64,000 bases of DNA. It comes from Megascapheus bottae (lineage: Eukaryota; Chordata; Mammalia; Rodentia; Geomyidae). The position numbers were made by a program, and so were the translations under genes. Shown in pieces: positions 49,748 to 60,945 of the stretch (positions are counted from its first letter, which is position 1; each line of letters begins with the position of its first letter). Location: NCBI GenBank assembly GCA_024803745.1, contig JANJXV010000037.1, positions 1,921,001-1,985,000 of the forward strand. Direction: 5' to 3'. A model generated the notes under the pieces. The model had not been told where the DNA came from. It made no database searches and saw nothing but the letters and a program-made list of their open reading frames with translations.

Positions 49748-52107
49748 GTAAGAACCCCTAACCCCCCAGGCGATCCCCTGTGTGGGGGGGGGGAGTGCGG
49801 AAGGGGAGATGGGTAGGGGGTAAGTGAGGGGACCGAGGCAAAATCCCGGTCTCGCTATTGAGTTACCTGGGTTCCCCTACAGGCTGTAGTTTCCGGTGAA
49901 CTGTAAGTCACGGTGACCATTGAGGAAATTCGAGTTTGCTACACTCAACCCCATTTTAACTTCCGTCATTGTCTCTCTCCCCGAGCTTTCGTTTGAAGTT
50001 AAATGTGCAGGACCTCTTTGATCCCTAGAGGAAAGGCTGGCCGCGGCTTTCTTTAGGGCAGCACCCCTGATGTTTGAGGATTGTCCATTGAAGTGGATTT
50101 GTAGGTGCCAGAGTGACGGGGCACAGCCAGTTTGGATTGCTATTGGAGCTGGCTTGGGAAATGGCTGCTCTTTTGTTGTGTTTTTGTTCCAACATGTCTT
50201 CCTCCTCCGCTAAGAAAATGGCGGAACGACGTGACTCAATCCCATGTTCCTGCCCTTTTCTCAGCGTGGGTTCACCAGTGGGCCTTCCTTGATTCTGCCT
50301 TAGAAAACCCAAACGGATTAACGCTTTGAAAAGTCAGAGAAAGCGTTGGGGTTCAGGGAAGGAGATGGCATAATGGCATGTTGATCTCTGTAGCAGATGT
50401 CACAAATAGTTTAACTAGACTGGTGTCAGATTCTTCATATTCTTCTCAAAGGTGTTGATTACTCTTTCCTTTCCTCAGTGGTAATATTCGATACATCCAG
50501 TTCGAATTAAATTGCTATGGTTAATGGCAAAGGTAGTTTGAGCAGGACCAACTGTTGAAATCCACTCATCAGCTGTATTAAAAGAGAGCTTCCACTTAAC
50601 CACGGGTTGATGAAGTAATTTTGACCTGTTGATCCATCCATCCATTCATCCATCCATCCATCCATCCATCCATCCGTAAAAAGTTTGAGGAAATTGTGGC
50701 CTTTAAAATGAAGAGATCTAGTGAATACAATAGAAATCGTAATTAGGATGTAAAAGAACAGATGAAAAGGCTGTTCTTTCAAATGGTTAATTTCATTCTA
50801 ATGAGATTTAAAGTAGGTTTTTGGCTTTTGAGGTTAAAGAAGCTCTTTTCTAGCATAGAAACTAAATACAGTTTAAAACCCAGCTGCTTTCTAGCAGTAC
50901 TCAAAAATAACATTCACAGAAGGATCCAGAATAGTTATGAATTAAATGGAATTATATAAAGTTTTCTCTCTCGATTCCAATTTCTATTTTTATAAACTTG
51001 AAGTGCTAGGAGAATTCAAGCTGTGGAAACAACCACAACCATAACATACATGAAAACAGTCCAATAAGGTCTTCATTTTTAATGAAGAATGGAAATTGAA
51101 TGGTGACATAAATGATTTTAAGTGATGAATTCTCAGGAAGAAGAATTCCAAGTTTAACTTCTTTGGCAAAAACTTAATATGAAAATCAAGATGATCCATA
51201 TTTGAAGTTAGAAATCAGAACCCTGGCTGCTGCTTTTGCGCTTTCCAGCAGTATAATTTTCTCCAGGATTTCTTACAGGTGTAATCATACAGTATGAGGG
51301 TATTTGCGTTTGGTAATCTTCCTCATGTTTTGGGAGATAATTTGTGTTGGGATATATATTAGATTTCATAAATTGGGTAGAATTTAATGTATATGAACAT
51401 TTTCTAAGCATCTGTCATTTTGATTGCTAAACTCAAGAACACTCTTTTATCTGGTAGTTTTTATTTAAGGAGAACACAGACAACAGTAAGGACCATGAGT
51501 AACATCCTGAATAAGCACATAAACAAATGAAATGAGCTTGACCAGACCAGTAGGTGCCTTTTATAAGATGATAAGTGCTGAGAGTTATGGTAGTTATAAA
51601 CTGTCTGTCTGATGTGAAGGAGATAATCTCTCTTTCAGATGAAGGCTTTCTAGAGGAGAAGATGGGATTTCAGGATCTGGCTCTAGGGAAGAAAGCTTGG
51701 GGAACTGGTTGGGGAGGCCATCCAAGAAGAGTGGCTTCTGGGAGTGGTTTCTAAAGCAGAGTGTGGTAATTGGATAGTGAAGAAAGTGCATTTGTTTTAG
51801 AAGTGGTTTGGTTAAGGTACATAGAAACAAAGATGGCTCATTGGTTTCAAAGTGACTGTGAAAGGAGTTTTCCAGCTCAATAGAATAAAGGACAGAGAAT
51901 TACATAAACATTTGTTTGAGTGACAACATTTTCCCAACTTTCCAATATGTTCCCTACTATTTTCTGCATCACTGGTTCCTAGTATATATTTAATAGATGT
52001 ATTAAATATATTGAACTAAGTTGGCAGTTTAGGCGTGACTAAAGTAGTCTGTGTTGTTAAGTCATTGGTTTAGAAGAGTTGACACTAATAAAAAAAAATT
52101 AAAATAA
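49748..52107. other. CSNK1A1: CSNK1A1 intron 2, SINE-free first 2.3 kb
   Basis: No SINE is seen over 2.3 kb after exon 2. A (CATC)n microsatellite sits at 50632-50675. No further exon was found. Repeat exclusion next to a housekeeping promoter suggests regulatory constraint. Confidence 0.6.
50632..50675. repeat. (ATCC)n microsatellite
   Basis: About 11 ATCC units with one ATTC. Confidence 0.95.
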
Positions 52108-52322
52108 GCCCAGCTCAGTGGCTCACTTCTTTAATCCTAGCTACTCAGGAGGCTGAGATCTGAGGATCAAGGTTCAAAACTAGCCCAGGCACAAAAGGAC
52201 CTGAGACTCTTATCTCTCATTAACCTCTAGAAAATGGGAAGTGGAGCTTGGCTCAAGGGTAGGGCCTTGAGTTGAAGAGCTCCGGGACAGGGCTCAGGCC
52301 CAAGTTCAAGCCCCATGACCCA
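52108..52322 (+). mobile_element. A-type SINE
   Basis: Gtggctcacttctttaatcc to agttcaagccccatgaccca, then A-rich tail to 52356. Confidence 0.9.
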
Positions 52323-52364
52323 CAAAAAATCTAAAAAAAAAAATAAAAAAAAATAAAGTACTAT

Positions 52365-52478
52365 CCTGGCACTGGAGGGTCATGCTAAATTACTAGGAGG
52401 CTGAAATCTGAGGGTCACAGTTCAGGCCAGCCTGCATAGACAGATAATGAGAGACACTTCACTACATTTAACTAGAAA
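52365..52478 (+). mobile_element. A-type/B1-like head only
   Basis: Ggaggctgaaatctgagggt, ttcaggccagcctgcataga. Confidence 0.7.
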
Positions 52479-52484
52479 AAATAC

Positions 52485-52630
52485 TTAAAGTTTTTATTGT
52501 CAGGGTGATGTATAGAGGGGTGATAGTTATATTGGTCGGGTAGTGTGTGCACTACTTGAACATTGATACCCCTTTCCATGTTTAAAAATACTCCAAATCC
52601 TCCTTCCTCTCATTCCCTCCCCTCCCCTCC
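52485..52630 (-). mobile_element. T-type LINE tail, minus strand
   Basis: Gtatagaggggtgatagtta, cattgataccc; the left end is a worn T-rich run (tttttattgtcagggtgatg). Confidence 0.7.
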
Positions 52631-54007
52631 CCGGATTTGCTTTTAAGGTACTTAGGAATATCCTAAAACAAAATTACCTAACCTATATAGCCAACTTTGC
52701 CTAATCAGGGTTTTCCTGTGTAATTTAAGAGATCTGTTAAATAGAAGCCTAGTCTGTTTTCAAAGAATATCATCCAGAAAAGCATTTTATCAGAGTTTGA
52801 TGTTATGTCTAGACCTTACCTTTAAATGTTATTTTAGTAAGGAAATATCATATAAGATTTAGATAGCAAGTTTCTGGTAAACCACAGGTTGACCATTGAT
52901 CATTTAGAAGAAGTAATGTAGGAGGTATACTTATATAGAGAAATTATGTGAAAGAAGATGAGTGGGAATATAGAATTGCTCCAACTTTTTCATGTCTGAA
53001 TGTGAAATGTTATGAAAGATATTTACAAAGAACTAGCCAATTCCTTAAATTGTTGAAAGCAACTTTAATTTTAATCTTTTGTTGTCAGCATTATACATAT
53101 GAATGATAATGTAATGCTGTTATGAGAGAACAAAAATGATAACCGAATTTGATGTCTTCAAAAATCACTTAAAGATAACTAGATATATGAGGAATGGATT
53201 TTTAATGTCAATACATAACTAAATTCATACTGTTTTAGAAGCACTTAATTTATTTAATATAATGGTAAGTAGCATTTTTGAGTCGGACAAGACCTGTATA
53301 TGTCAAGATCACTTCATGCATGCTCATAGACCTAACTCTCTTTTCATTCTATACTAAAAGAACCATACTTTGCTTTGGTCTCATACTGAGATATGGAAAA
53401 GCTTTGGTATTGAGTCTCATCTTGAGATGTTAAAAAGTTCTCCTGTGTTAGTAACCTAGGTCAGGGGTATAATCAGTGGAGGAGTGCTTGCCTAACACAG
53501 GCCCTGGGTTCAGTCTCTAACACCATATAAAAATTAATGAAAATTATTCACATCATTTTACTAGAAGTTTATAATTTGGGATAGTATTCTCTGGAACTCA
53601 TAGATTGTAAGTAAGATTTTTTTTAAAGTTATTTGAGTAAATACTTGGAAATCCATGTAAAGTATATAGTTTTTACTTTTTGGCTTTAGTCATATTTAGG
53701 TGGCATTTTAGCTTTAAAAAATTAGTTGTCCCTATTCCTACCTATTAAGGAAGCTTTTTCTCATGGTCTTTTAATATTTAGTAAGGAATTTTTCAGTCAA
53801 GAATGCTGTGATCCTCAGCACCTCTCTCTTCTCTCCTCCCCCCATACACAGAGAACATGCTTAGCATGTAAAGGCACTAAATTTCAGGTCTCTTTTCCCT
53901 CTCTCTCCAGTCTTTTAGTGCCTTTACACGGAGTGATGGTTGAAAATTTGACTCATTTAAATTGATCCTTAATTCATGTTCCTGCTGGCATGTATGTGTG
54001 AAATATG
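52631..54007. other. CSNK1A1: CSNK1A1 intron 2, repeat-poor
   Basis: About 1.4 kb, AT-rich, holding only an ID-like unit at 53455-53528. No exon. Confidence 0.5.
53455..53528 (+). mobile_element. ID-like monomer
   Basis: Caggggtataatcagtggag, cttgcctaacacaggccctg, gttcagtctctaacacca. Confidence 0.8.
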
Positions 54008-54432
54008 TACTGGGCTTGAAATTTAGCCTGGTTGTTGTTCCTTAACTTTTGTTCAAGGCTATCACTCTTCCGCTTGAGCCATACCTCTACGTCCAAACTT
54101 TTTGCTGCTTAATTGGAGGCAAGAATCTTTGTTTTGTCAGGACTGGCTTCTACCTGCAATCCTCAGATCCTCAGTTCTGAGTAGGTAGGATTATAGGCAT
54201 GAATCACAGCTGCCTTAATTTTTTTTTCTTTTCTTGGTAGTTACTGCCTATGAACTGAGTACCTCTGGCTTGTTAGGAACCTCCTAACAGGGCTTTAGCC
54301 ACCAACCACAGTCTTTTTGTGGATGAGGGTGTGGTGTGGGGCAGTACCTACCAGAAATGGCTTTGAAGTCATGGTGCTCCTGCTTCAGCCTCCTTGTGTT
54401 AGAATTTAGGTATATGCCACCATGCCAGGCTC
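54008..54432 (-). mobile_element. A-type SINE followed by B1-like SINE, both old
   Basis: 54008-54210: gggcttgaaatttagcctgg to aggattataggcatgaatca. 54225-54432: B1-like with ctcctgcttcagcctccttg and tatatgccaccatgccaggc. Confidence 0.65.
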
Positions 54433-54591
54433 TGGTTATTGATTTTGTTTCTAATCTCAAAAGATTCTTAAAGTTTTGTATGACCAATATAACACTGAAT
54501 GAGAATGAACTGATACATATCTTAATGGGATTTAAAAAAAAATGGTGTAATATGCATATGCTGAAATTTGAAGATGTTAATGTGTGATTAA

Positions 54592-54738
54592 GACAGGGAA
54601 TTGAGTAAATCTGGGAATCATAGTGGGAAACCAGCCTTTGCAGAACAATCCATGAGTCTATCTTCACGTAGTCAGCAAAAGGCTTGAAGTGTGGCTTAAA
54701 TGGGAGAGCACAAAGCCTAGAGTTTGACCCAGTACCAG
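54592..54738 (+). mobile_element. A-type SINE, diverged and headless
   Basis: Gggaaaccagcctttgcaga, gtggcttaaatgggagagca. Confidence 0.65.
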
Positions 54739-54824
54739 TGCACATACAGAAATGTGTGGTTGGATTAGTTTTGATAAATGTATTTATTTGTGTGTAGTCC
54801 GTATTGCTGTTAAGAAAGTTTTGG

Positions 54825-55004
54825 GGGACTGGGAGTTTGGCCTAGTGGTAGAGTGCTTTCCTAGCATGCATGAAAACCCAGGTTCAATTCCTCGGTACCA
54901 CATACATAGCAAAAAGCTGGAAGTGGTGCTGTGGCCCGAGTGGTAGAACACTGTCCTCATGCTCTGAATTCAAGCCCCAGGAGTGGCCAAAAAAAAAAAA
55001 AAAA
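54825..55004 (+). mobile_element. B-type SINE
   Basis: Actgggagtttggcctagtg to caagccccaggagtggcc, with an internal loss in the second unit. Confidence 0.9.
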
Positions 55005-55084
55005 AACCGAAAACTTTTTGTTTCGTAGACTGTTAATCCTTTATATAAGGTAGGTTTTGATGACATAAAGGTATATTGCCCTTT

Positions 55085-55157
55085 GTGGTACTAGGATTTG
55101 AACAGTGCATCGTACACATGGGTTCTATCACTTGAGCCATGCATGCCTTCAGCCCTT
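55085..55157 (-). mobile_element. ID-like monomer
   Basis: Gtactaggatttgaacagtg, ctatcacttgagccatgcat. Confidence 0.7.
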
Positions 55158-55189
55158 TTTGTTCTAGTTAGGTTGGGTTTTTTCGTTTT

Positions 55190-55425
55190 TGTTTTGTCAG
55201 TCTTAGGACTTGAACTTTGGGTCTGGGTGTGGTGTCCCCGAGCTCTTCAGCTCAAGGCTAGCACTCTTCTCCTTGAGCCACAGCACCACTTCATGTTTTC
55301 TGGCAGTTAATTGGAGACAAGAGTCTCACAGGCCCAGCTTGCTTTTGTGCCCAGGCTGGCTTTGAATGGTGATTCTCAGATCTCAGCCCCCTGAGTGGCT
55401 AGGATTAGAACCATGAGCCACTGGT
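55190..55425 (-). mobile_element. A-type SINE
   Basis: Tgtcagtcttaggacttgaa to gattagaaccatgagccact. Confidence 0.88.
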
Positions 55426-55429
55426 GACC

Positions 55430-55653
55430 TGTTGGTTTTGAGGTCATGGTTCTACTTTTTGCCAGGGTGGCCTGGACTATGATCTATAATTTTCCTAGTT
55501 ACACTTTTTCATTCATTCCTGGAGTGGTGAATGGGCATCATCATGCCCAGCTTTGTTGAGATGCAGTCTTGTGAAGTTTTTGCTCTGGCTGGCTAGATAC
55601 ATAAATAATGTATTGCTAGCATACTTTGACAGATATGAGCCATGGTATCCAGC
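55430..55653 (-). mobile_element. Two worn B1-like units
   Basis: Ccagggtggcctggactatg, ggcatcatcatgcccagctt; gatgcagtcttgtgaagttt, atgagccatggtatccagc. Confidence 0.5.
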
Positions 55654-56090
55654 AAAATATGGTGTCTATTGATAGAATTAGAATAAAAGTTATTCTCCAT
55701 TTCCTTGTACAGTACGTTATTCTTTTGAAGTTTGTCTTTAATAAGTACTATTGAAATAGGGAGTATTTGGTTGAATTCAATGTGGCTAAATGCTCTCTAT
55801 CATTCTATATGTAAAAACAAACAAGCATCCAGGCATCATATAAGTCTCTTCTAATCATTAAAACAATACTGTAAATTAAGGTTTCATATGATTTGCATAG
55901 ATCTTACTCCCTTTTAGTTATACACATTGCGCCCACATTGCATTCATATAAGGATCTTTAAGAAAAAAGTTACCAAAATGGATTCCAGGAAGTAGATACA
56001 TGGGTTTTGGTAGTGGGGGTGGTGGTAGTCAGTGTTTGTTTTTGCTTTGGGGTTTTCTTTTATGGGGAAGCAGGGGACAGAAAGGGCAGG
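55654..56090. other. CSNK1A1: CSNK1A1 intron 2, unassigned
   Basis: No exon or clear repeat. Confidence 0.4.
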
Positions 56091-56285
56091 GAAAAGGGTG
56101 AGCAAATGGAGACATGCTATTCAATATGCACTATATGGAAAATGAACTATGTAACCTGTGGACAGACACAAGGGGGGAACAGAGAAAGCAAAAGAAGGGA
56201 TGACATTGTCCATTACTTGATCTATGAAATAGCAACATCACTATACAGCACCTTAATAACAATAAAATGCCATTGTAAAAAAAGA
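56090..56285 (+). mobile_element. T-type LINE 3' end
   Basis: Aaagggtgagcaaatggaga, gacattgtccattacttgat, cagcaccttaataacaataa, A-rich end. Confidence 0.65.
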
Positions 56286-56349
56286 AAAGAAAAATTGTCA
56301 CCTGATGTTTTGATTGGATTGGTTTGATGTTTAACCTAGGTAGCACTTT

Positions 56350-56430
56350 TGTGTGTGTGTGTGACACTGAGGTTTGAACTTGGAGCCTTGCGCTAGTGCT
56401 CTCCTTCTGGCCATATCTTCACCCTGTTTG
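56350..56430 (-). mobile_element. ID-like monomer
   Basis: Actgaggtttgaacttggag, cttctggccatatcttcacc; preceded by a short (TG)n. Confidence 0.7.
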
Positions 56431-56511
56431 AGTGTACGGTTTTTCAAAGCACCCCTCAGTGATTTGGATATGCAACAGGAACCACTGTACTATATCATAT
56501 TTTGGTTAGTA

Positions 56512-56682
56512 ATTGCACCAGGAGTTCATGAGGTTCAAAGCCAGCACTGGTAGGGAGATCTGAGACTCTTTTTCTCCAATTAACAATCAAAAAGTTGGAA
56601 GTACAACTGTGGCTTAAGTGGGGGTTAAGACAAAGCTCAGGAACATTGCCCAGGCTCTGAGTTCAAGCTCTAGGACCAGCAT
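56512..56682 (+). mobile_element. A-type SINE, headless
   Basis: Gaggttcaaagccagcactg to gagttcaagctctaggacca. Confidence 0.8.
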
Positions 56683-56740
56683 AAAAATAACTGTTGTCTC
56701 TATCTACTCCTATTAACCTGAAACCACATCTCAACAATGG

Positions 56741-56892
56741 TTTTGTTTTTTGTTTTTGCCAGCCCTGGGCCTTGAACTCAGGGCCTGAGCACTGTCCTTG
56801 GGCTTTCTCATGGCTAGAGCTCTACCACTTGAGCCATAGCACTACTTTTCTCGCTAGGCAAGCACTCTACCATTAGGCCAAAATCCCGGCCC
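56741..56892 (-). mobile_element. B-type SINE with internal deletion and 9-bp target duplication
   Basis: Gccagccctgggccttgaac, then a jump to tctcgctaggcaagcactct. Caacaatgg at 56732-56740 and 56893-56901. Confidence 0.88.
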
Positions 56893-56904
56893 CAACAATG
56901 GGGT

Positions 56905-57135
56905 TTTTATTATTGTTGTTTGCCAGTTGTTGGGCTTGAACTCAGGGTCTGGGCACTATTATTGCGCTCTTTTGCTCAAAGCCACTCTGCCACTTTGAGA
57001 CACAGCTCTGGTTCTAGTTTTTGAGTGCTTAATTGGAGGTAAGAGTCTTATGGACTTTTCTGCCCATCTTGCTTTGAACTGAGAGCTGAAGATTGAGTAG
57101 CTAGGATTGTGAGCCTAAGCTACCAGTGTCCAGCT
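56905..57135 (-). mobile_element. A-type SINE
   Basis: Gttgggcttgaactcagggt to taagctaccagtgtccagct. Confidence 0.82.
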
Positions 57136-57196
57136 GAAGACATAATAGTAATAGGAGTCAACTTCTGGGAGTAAATTTGGAAAGGTAGAAATTGAT

Positions 57197-57270
57197 CAGG
57201 AGCTAGAGGTGTTGCTCAATGGTTGAATGCTTACCTGGCATCTAGAAGCCATGCACGACATAGAGGAAGG
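57197..57270 (+). mobile_element. ID-like monomer
   Basis: Gctagaggtgttgctcaatg, cttacctggcatctagaagc. Confidence 0.7.
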
Positions 57271-57319
57271 AATCAAAACTGTTCATACTATTCATTTCTT
57301 TTTTCTTCCTTTTTCTTTT

Positions 57320-57440
57320 TTTTCTTTTTTTGCCAGTCATGGGGCATTGAACTTAGGGAGGGCCTGCACACGCTGTCTCTGAGCTTCTTTTACTCAAGGC
57401 TAGTGCTCTACTACTTGAGCCACAGTGCCATTTCTTCATA
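57320..57440 (-). mobile_element. SINE tail unit
   Basis: Tttttgccagtcatggggca, ggctagtgctctactacttg. Confidence 0.75.
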
Positions 57441-57804
57441 TATTTTTCACTTCCTATAAATATTAGGTGCTTGAATTCTCCCATGAGCTTGTGCTTCTCC
57501 ACAATACTACTCCACTATTATCATTAGAGCATTACTGCAAGGAATGACAAAATCAAGAGATCATTTGTGATCTTTGAAATGAAACTTTGAGTAGTATTAC
57601 GAGAATAGCTATATAAATGAGAAAATGAGGTTCAACAGATACAAACAAGATGAAAACAACTTAACTGGTAAAGAGCAAATGTGGATAATAATCCTGTGTG
57701 CTTTATATACTAATCTCTACTGGTTATTTGATTTCTTGCAGTCATTCCCTAATTGCCGTTCACTCCTTTTACCCTTTTCCAGTATTTAGGAATCAGTCTT
57801 CCTA
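57441..57804. other. CSNK1A1: CSNK1A1 intron 2, unassigned
   Basis: About 360 bp, no feature recognised. Confidence 0.4.
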
Positions 57805-58018
57805 TGTGCCAGTGGTTCATCTCTGTAATCCTAGTTGAGCACTGAGGAGCATAGTTCACAGCCAGTTTAAGCCCTCAAATCTGGGATTTTAATCTCCAAT
57901 TAACAAGCAAAAAGCTGAACTGTATATGTGGCTCAAGCAGTATAGTACTGGCCTTGAAGCAAAAATCTGAGGGAGAGAGCTCGAGGGCCTTAAGTTTGAA
58001 TGCCAGTACTGGCACCAA
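57805..58018 (+). mobile_element. A-type SINE
   Basis: Ggttcatctctgtaatccta to aagtttgaatgccagtactg. Confidence 0.82.
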
Positions 58019-58191
58019 TAAAAAAAACAAAAACAAAAAAACCCCACAATCTCTTTTTTCAGAGCAACTATTCTTTGGTGTCATTCTCTAAAATATAGAT
58101 TAGATCCTCATAATTTTATGTGCTTTTCTCTCCTTAATCACATATTTATCCACTCATGCTGGGATATATAAACTATGAAAGTATGGATTAT

Positions 58192-58350
58192 ACTGGGCAC
58201 AGTGGCTCACTCTCATAATTCCAGCTATTCTGGAAGGGTCAGGGCTCAAGGCGAGCCTGTACAAAAAGTTATCAAGACTCATCTCAATAAGCTGGGCATG
58301 ATGGTAAGCAAGCACCTAGTTTGGCCATGGATAAGAAACTGGCCTTGCTC
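58192..58350 (+). mobile_element. B1-like pair
   Basis: Gggcacagtggctcactctc, aaggcgagcctgtacaaaaa, then gctgggcatgatggtaagca. Confidence 0.65.
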
Positions 58351-58371
58351 ATTTAAAAAAAAAAATTATAT

Positions 58372-58580
58372 GCCAGGAACAGATGACACATGCCTGTAAT
58401 CCTAATGATTCAGAAGGCTGGGATGTGAGGATTGAGGTTAGAAGCCAGCTACCCACCAAAAAAAAAAAAAAAAATACTGAAAGTGGATCCATGGCTCAAG
58501 TGATAAGAGCACTAACCCTGAACATGGAAGCTCAAGAACAGTACCTAGACCCTGAGTTCATGAAGCCCTAGAACTAGACA
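58372..58580 (+). mobile_element. A-type SINE
   Basis: Acacatgcctgtaatcctaa to agaccctgagttcatgaagc. Confidence 0.85.
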
Positions 58581-58854
58581 TACACACATGGTGTTTTGTC
58601 ACGTTAGCTGCTGTAAAATTTGCTACTTACAGGTCCATGTCATGAAGTACCTTGAAGTAATAGTGTATTTGAGAGTTTTGTGTCTTAGAAGGTAAAGAAT
58701 AAATTACAAGGAGATAACACGATGGGAAAATTATATACCATAGTTAAGGATCTTGGGGTATGTTATATTAGTAAAGTATTAGTAATAGGAAGTAAGGATA
58801 GAGTAGAGAAGACTGTTACTTGTTTTTTGTGTTGCTGGTTAAAGAATGCATATG
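58581..58854. other. CSNK1A1: CSNK1A1 intron 2, unassigned
   Basis: No feature recognised. Confidence 0.35.
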
Positions 58855-59028
58855 CATACTCAGGAGGCTGAGATCTGAGGATCAGTTTGAAGCCAGCCTG
58901 GACAAGAAAGTCCATGAAACTCAATGTCTCACCAAACTGGAGGTAGATCTGTGACTCAAAATGGTAGAGTGCCAGACTTAAGCAAAGTAGCTTAAGCCCA
59001 GGCCCTGAGTTCAAGCCCTGCAACTGAC
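58855..59028 (+). mobile_element. A-type SINE, 5'-truncated
   Basis: Tactcaggaggctgagatct to gagttcaagccctgcaactg. Confidence 0.88.
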
Positions 59029-59104
59029 TAAAAATAATAATAAAAAAAAATACATAGGATTCCCAAAGTTTAGATCTTACTCAACAGTTGATTTAGAACA
59101 AGGA

Positions 59105-59580
59105 TTCTCTTTTTTAAAAGTGATCATACAGGTGATATACAGAGGGGTTACAGTTACCTAAGACAAGTAAAGAGTGTATTTCTTTTTTGGGCAATGTCAC
59201 CACTTCCATCCCTACCTACAACTTGTGTAATTTATTTCCAGCAAATGTCTGATGAGGACCACTGCAGTATTCGCCCTTTACTCCTCCCATTTCTGTGCCT
59301 CTCTTTCCCTGCCAAAATTAGATAAACAAGACAAAAGAAAAACTGCAGCAAAGAGAAAAACCTTGTTTCCATTTCCTGAAGTTCATTTGAGTAATATAGT
59401 TGTCTAGTGAGTACCACTGCTGCTACATTTGTTCACTCTTTGCTTCTCCATTACTGTGCTCCCTCCCCCACCCACTCTGCCAAAGACAGATAACTGTTGT
59501 TCCTGAAGACAAAAGAAAAAATGAACAGCAGCAAAGAAAACTCAGGTTTCCATTTCCTGGAGTTAATTGGAATATTATTT
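59105..59580 (-). mobile_element. LINE 3' UTR with two tandem units, minus strand
   Basis: The minus-strand tail (gtgatatacagaggggttac ag, 59131-59152) is followed by two related segments, about 59251-59397 and 59407-59575. Shared landmarks: accactgc, gacaaaagaaaaa, gcagcaaag, tttccatttcctg, agtt. The period is about 160-170 bp. Agtgagtaccactgctgcta is the complement of the tactcactag unit seen at 35396-35645. Confidence 0.75.
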
Positions 59581-59823
59581 TATATGATCAGATGCACATA
59601 GGCATTGCACCTTTGTAGAACAAGGATTCTTAACCCAGATCAGGACTGTCTTCCATTGCTGTGTCCCCAGGATGTGTGTGTCCTTGGTTCAATTAAAATT
59701 ATATCTTTGTGTGAATCTTTACATAAAATCTAAGAAAGTAACTTTATGGTATCCAAATTTCAGTACAACTGGTTTCCTTCAATACTGTGTATTTTATGCA
59801 TTTGGAAGTTTCTCTCAGAAGTT
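59581..59823. mobile_element. Ancient interspersed repeat (tentative)
   Basis: Aactggtttccttcaatact gtgtattttatgcatttgg and, past the two SINEs, agggagggatccatggcatc at 60273-60292 follow the order of an old mammalian repeat I recall but cannot name with confidence. Confidence 0.4.
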
Positions 59824-60041
59824 GTTTTTTGTTTTTTTTGTTTTTGTTTTTTTTTTGCCAGTCCTGGGCTTGAGCTCAGGGCCTGAGCACTGTCCTTGGA
59901 CTTTCTCAAGGCTAGAGCTCTACCACTTGAGCCTCAGCACCACTTCCAGCTTTTTTGTATGTATGTGGTACCAAGGAATTGAGCCCATGTCTTCGTGCAT
60001 GCAAGGCAATCACTTTAACCACTAGGCCAAACTTCCAGCCC
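59824..60041 (-). mobile_element. Young B-type SINE with 13-bp target duplication
   Basis: (GTTTTT)n left end, gccagtcctgggcttgagct to ctaggccaaacttccagccc. Tctctcagaagtt at 59811-59823 and 60042-60054. Confidence 0.94.
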
Positions 60042-60062
60042 TCTCTCAGAAGTTTTGTGGAG

Positions 60063-60244
60063 GGGCCAGGAGTGTGGTCTAGTGGTAGAGTGCTTACCTA
60101 GCATGCACAAGACATTTGAGTTTGATTCCACCACATACACAGAAAAAGCCACAAGTGGTGCTATGTCTTGAGTGGTCACTAGCCTTGAGAAAGCTCAAGG
60201 ACATTGCCTAGGCCCTCAGTTCAAGACCCACGACTGACAAAAAC
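60063..60244 (+). mobile_element. B-type SINE with 13-bp target duplication
   Basis: Ccaggagtgtggtctagtgg to caagacccacgactgacaaa. Aagttttgtggag at 60050-60062 and 60245-60257; this duplicate overlaps that of the preceding SINE. Confidence 0.93.
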
Positions 60245-60257
60245 AAGTTTTGTGGAG

Positions 60258-60461
60258 TGTTCCTGCTAACGAAGGGAGGGATCCATGGCATCAAGAAGAG
60301 TGCACACAATTCTTGTTGTCTTATGTTCAAAGTAAAATGAAGGAACAAATGGCAGCAAGGAAGCTAAGAAGGATGAGAACCACTTGGCACCTCTTGAGTA
60401 TGGAGAACAGCAAAAGGAAGTCTAGTGCGAAATGTTTAAAAGGGTTGAAGAATCTGGTCCC
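60258..60461. other. Unassigned 200-bp block with open frame
   Basis: An open frame at 60250-60480 is rich in Lys/Arg (QMAARKLRRMRTTWHLL). I do not recognise a parent gene. Its left end belongs to the old repeat above and its right end to a SINE, so a real gene is unlikely. Confidence 0.3.
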
Positions 60462-60672
60462 TTCTGGCTCTCGCCTATAATCCTAGCAACTCAGGAAACA
60501 GATCTGAGGATTATGGCTGGAAGCTAGGTCAGACAGAAAAGTCCCTGTGAGACTGTTATTTCTAAGAAACTACTTAGAAAAAGCTGGAAGTGGCTCTATG
60601 GCTCAAGTGGTAGAACCATAGTCTTGAGCCAAAGAGAAGCACTCAGGCTGTGTTCAAGCCCCAGGACCAGCA
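60462..60672 (+). mobile_element. A-type SINE
   Basis: Ctctcgcctataatcctagc to ctgtgttcaagccccaggac. Confidence 0.85.
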
Positions 60673-60677
60673 CAGAA

Positions 60678-60882
60678 AAGGCTGTAATCCTAGCTGTACA
60701 GGAGCCTGAGATCCAAGGATCTCAGTAGTAGTTGGCCCAGGCAGGAAAATCCCATTAGACTCACTCCAGTTTACAACCCAAAAGCCAGCAGTGGAGCTGT
60801 GACTCAATTGTGGAGAGCCAGCCCTCAGTGATGAAGCAAAACAATAGTGACCAGGCCCTGAGTTCAAGCCTTACTACTGGCG
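60678..60882 (+). mobile_element. A-type SINE
   Basis: Ggctgtaatcctagctgtac to gagttcaagccttactactg; passes directly into the CG/CA tract. Confidence 0.85.
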
Positions 60883-60906
60883 CGCGCGCACACACACACA
60901 CACACA

Positions 60907-60945
<39 letters not shown>

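Noticed and set aside
60250..60480. 76-codon basic open frame
   Set aside because: Bounded by an old repeat and a SINE, no recognised parent gene. A small retrocopy remains possible but cannot be supported.
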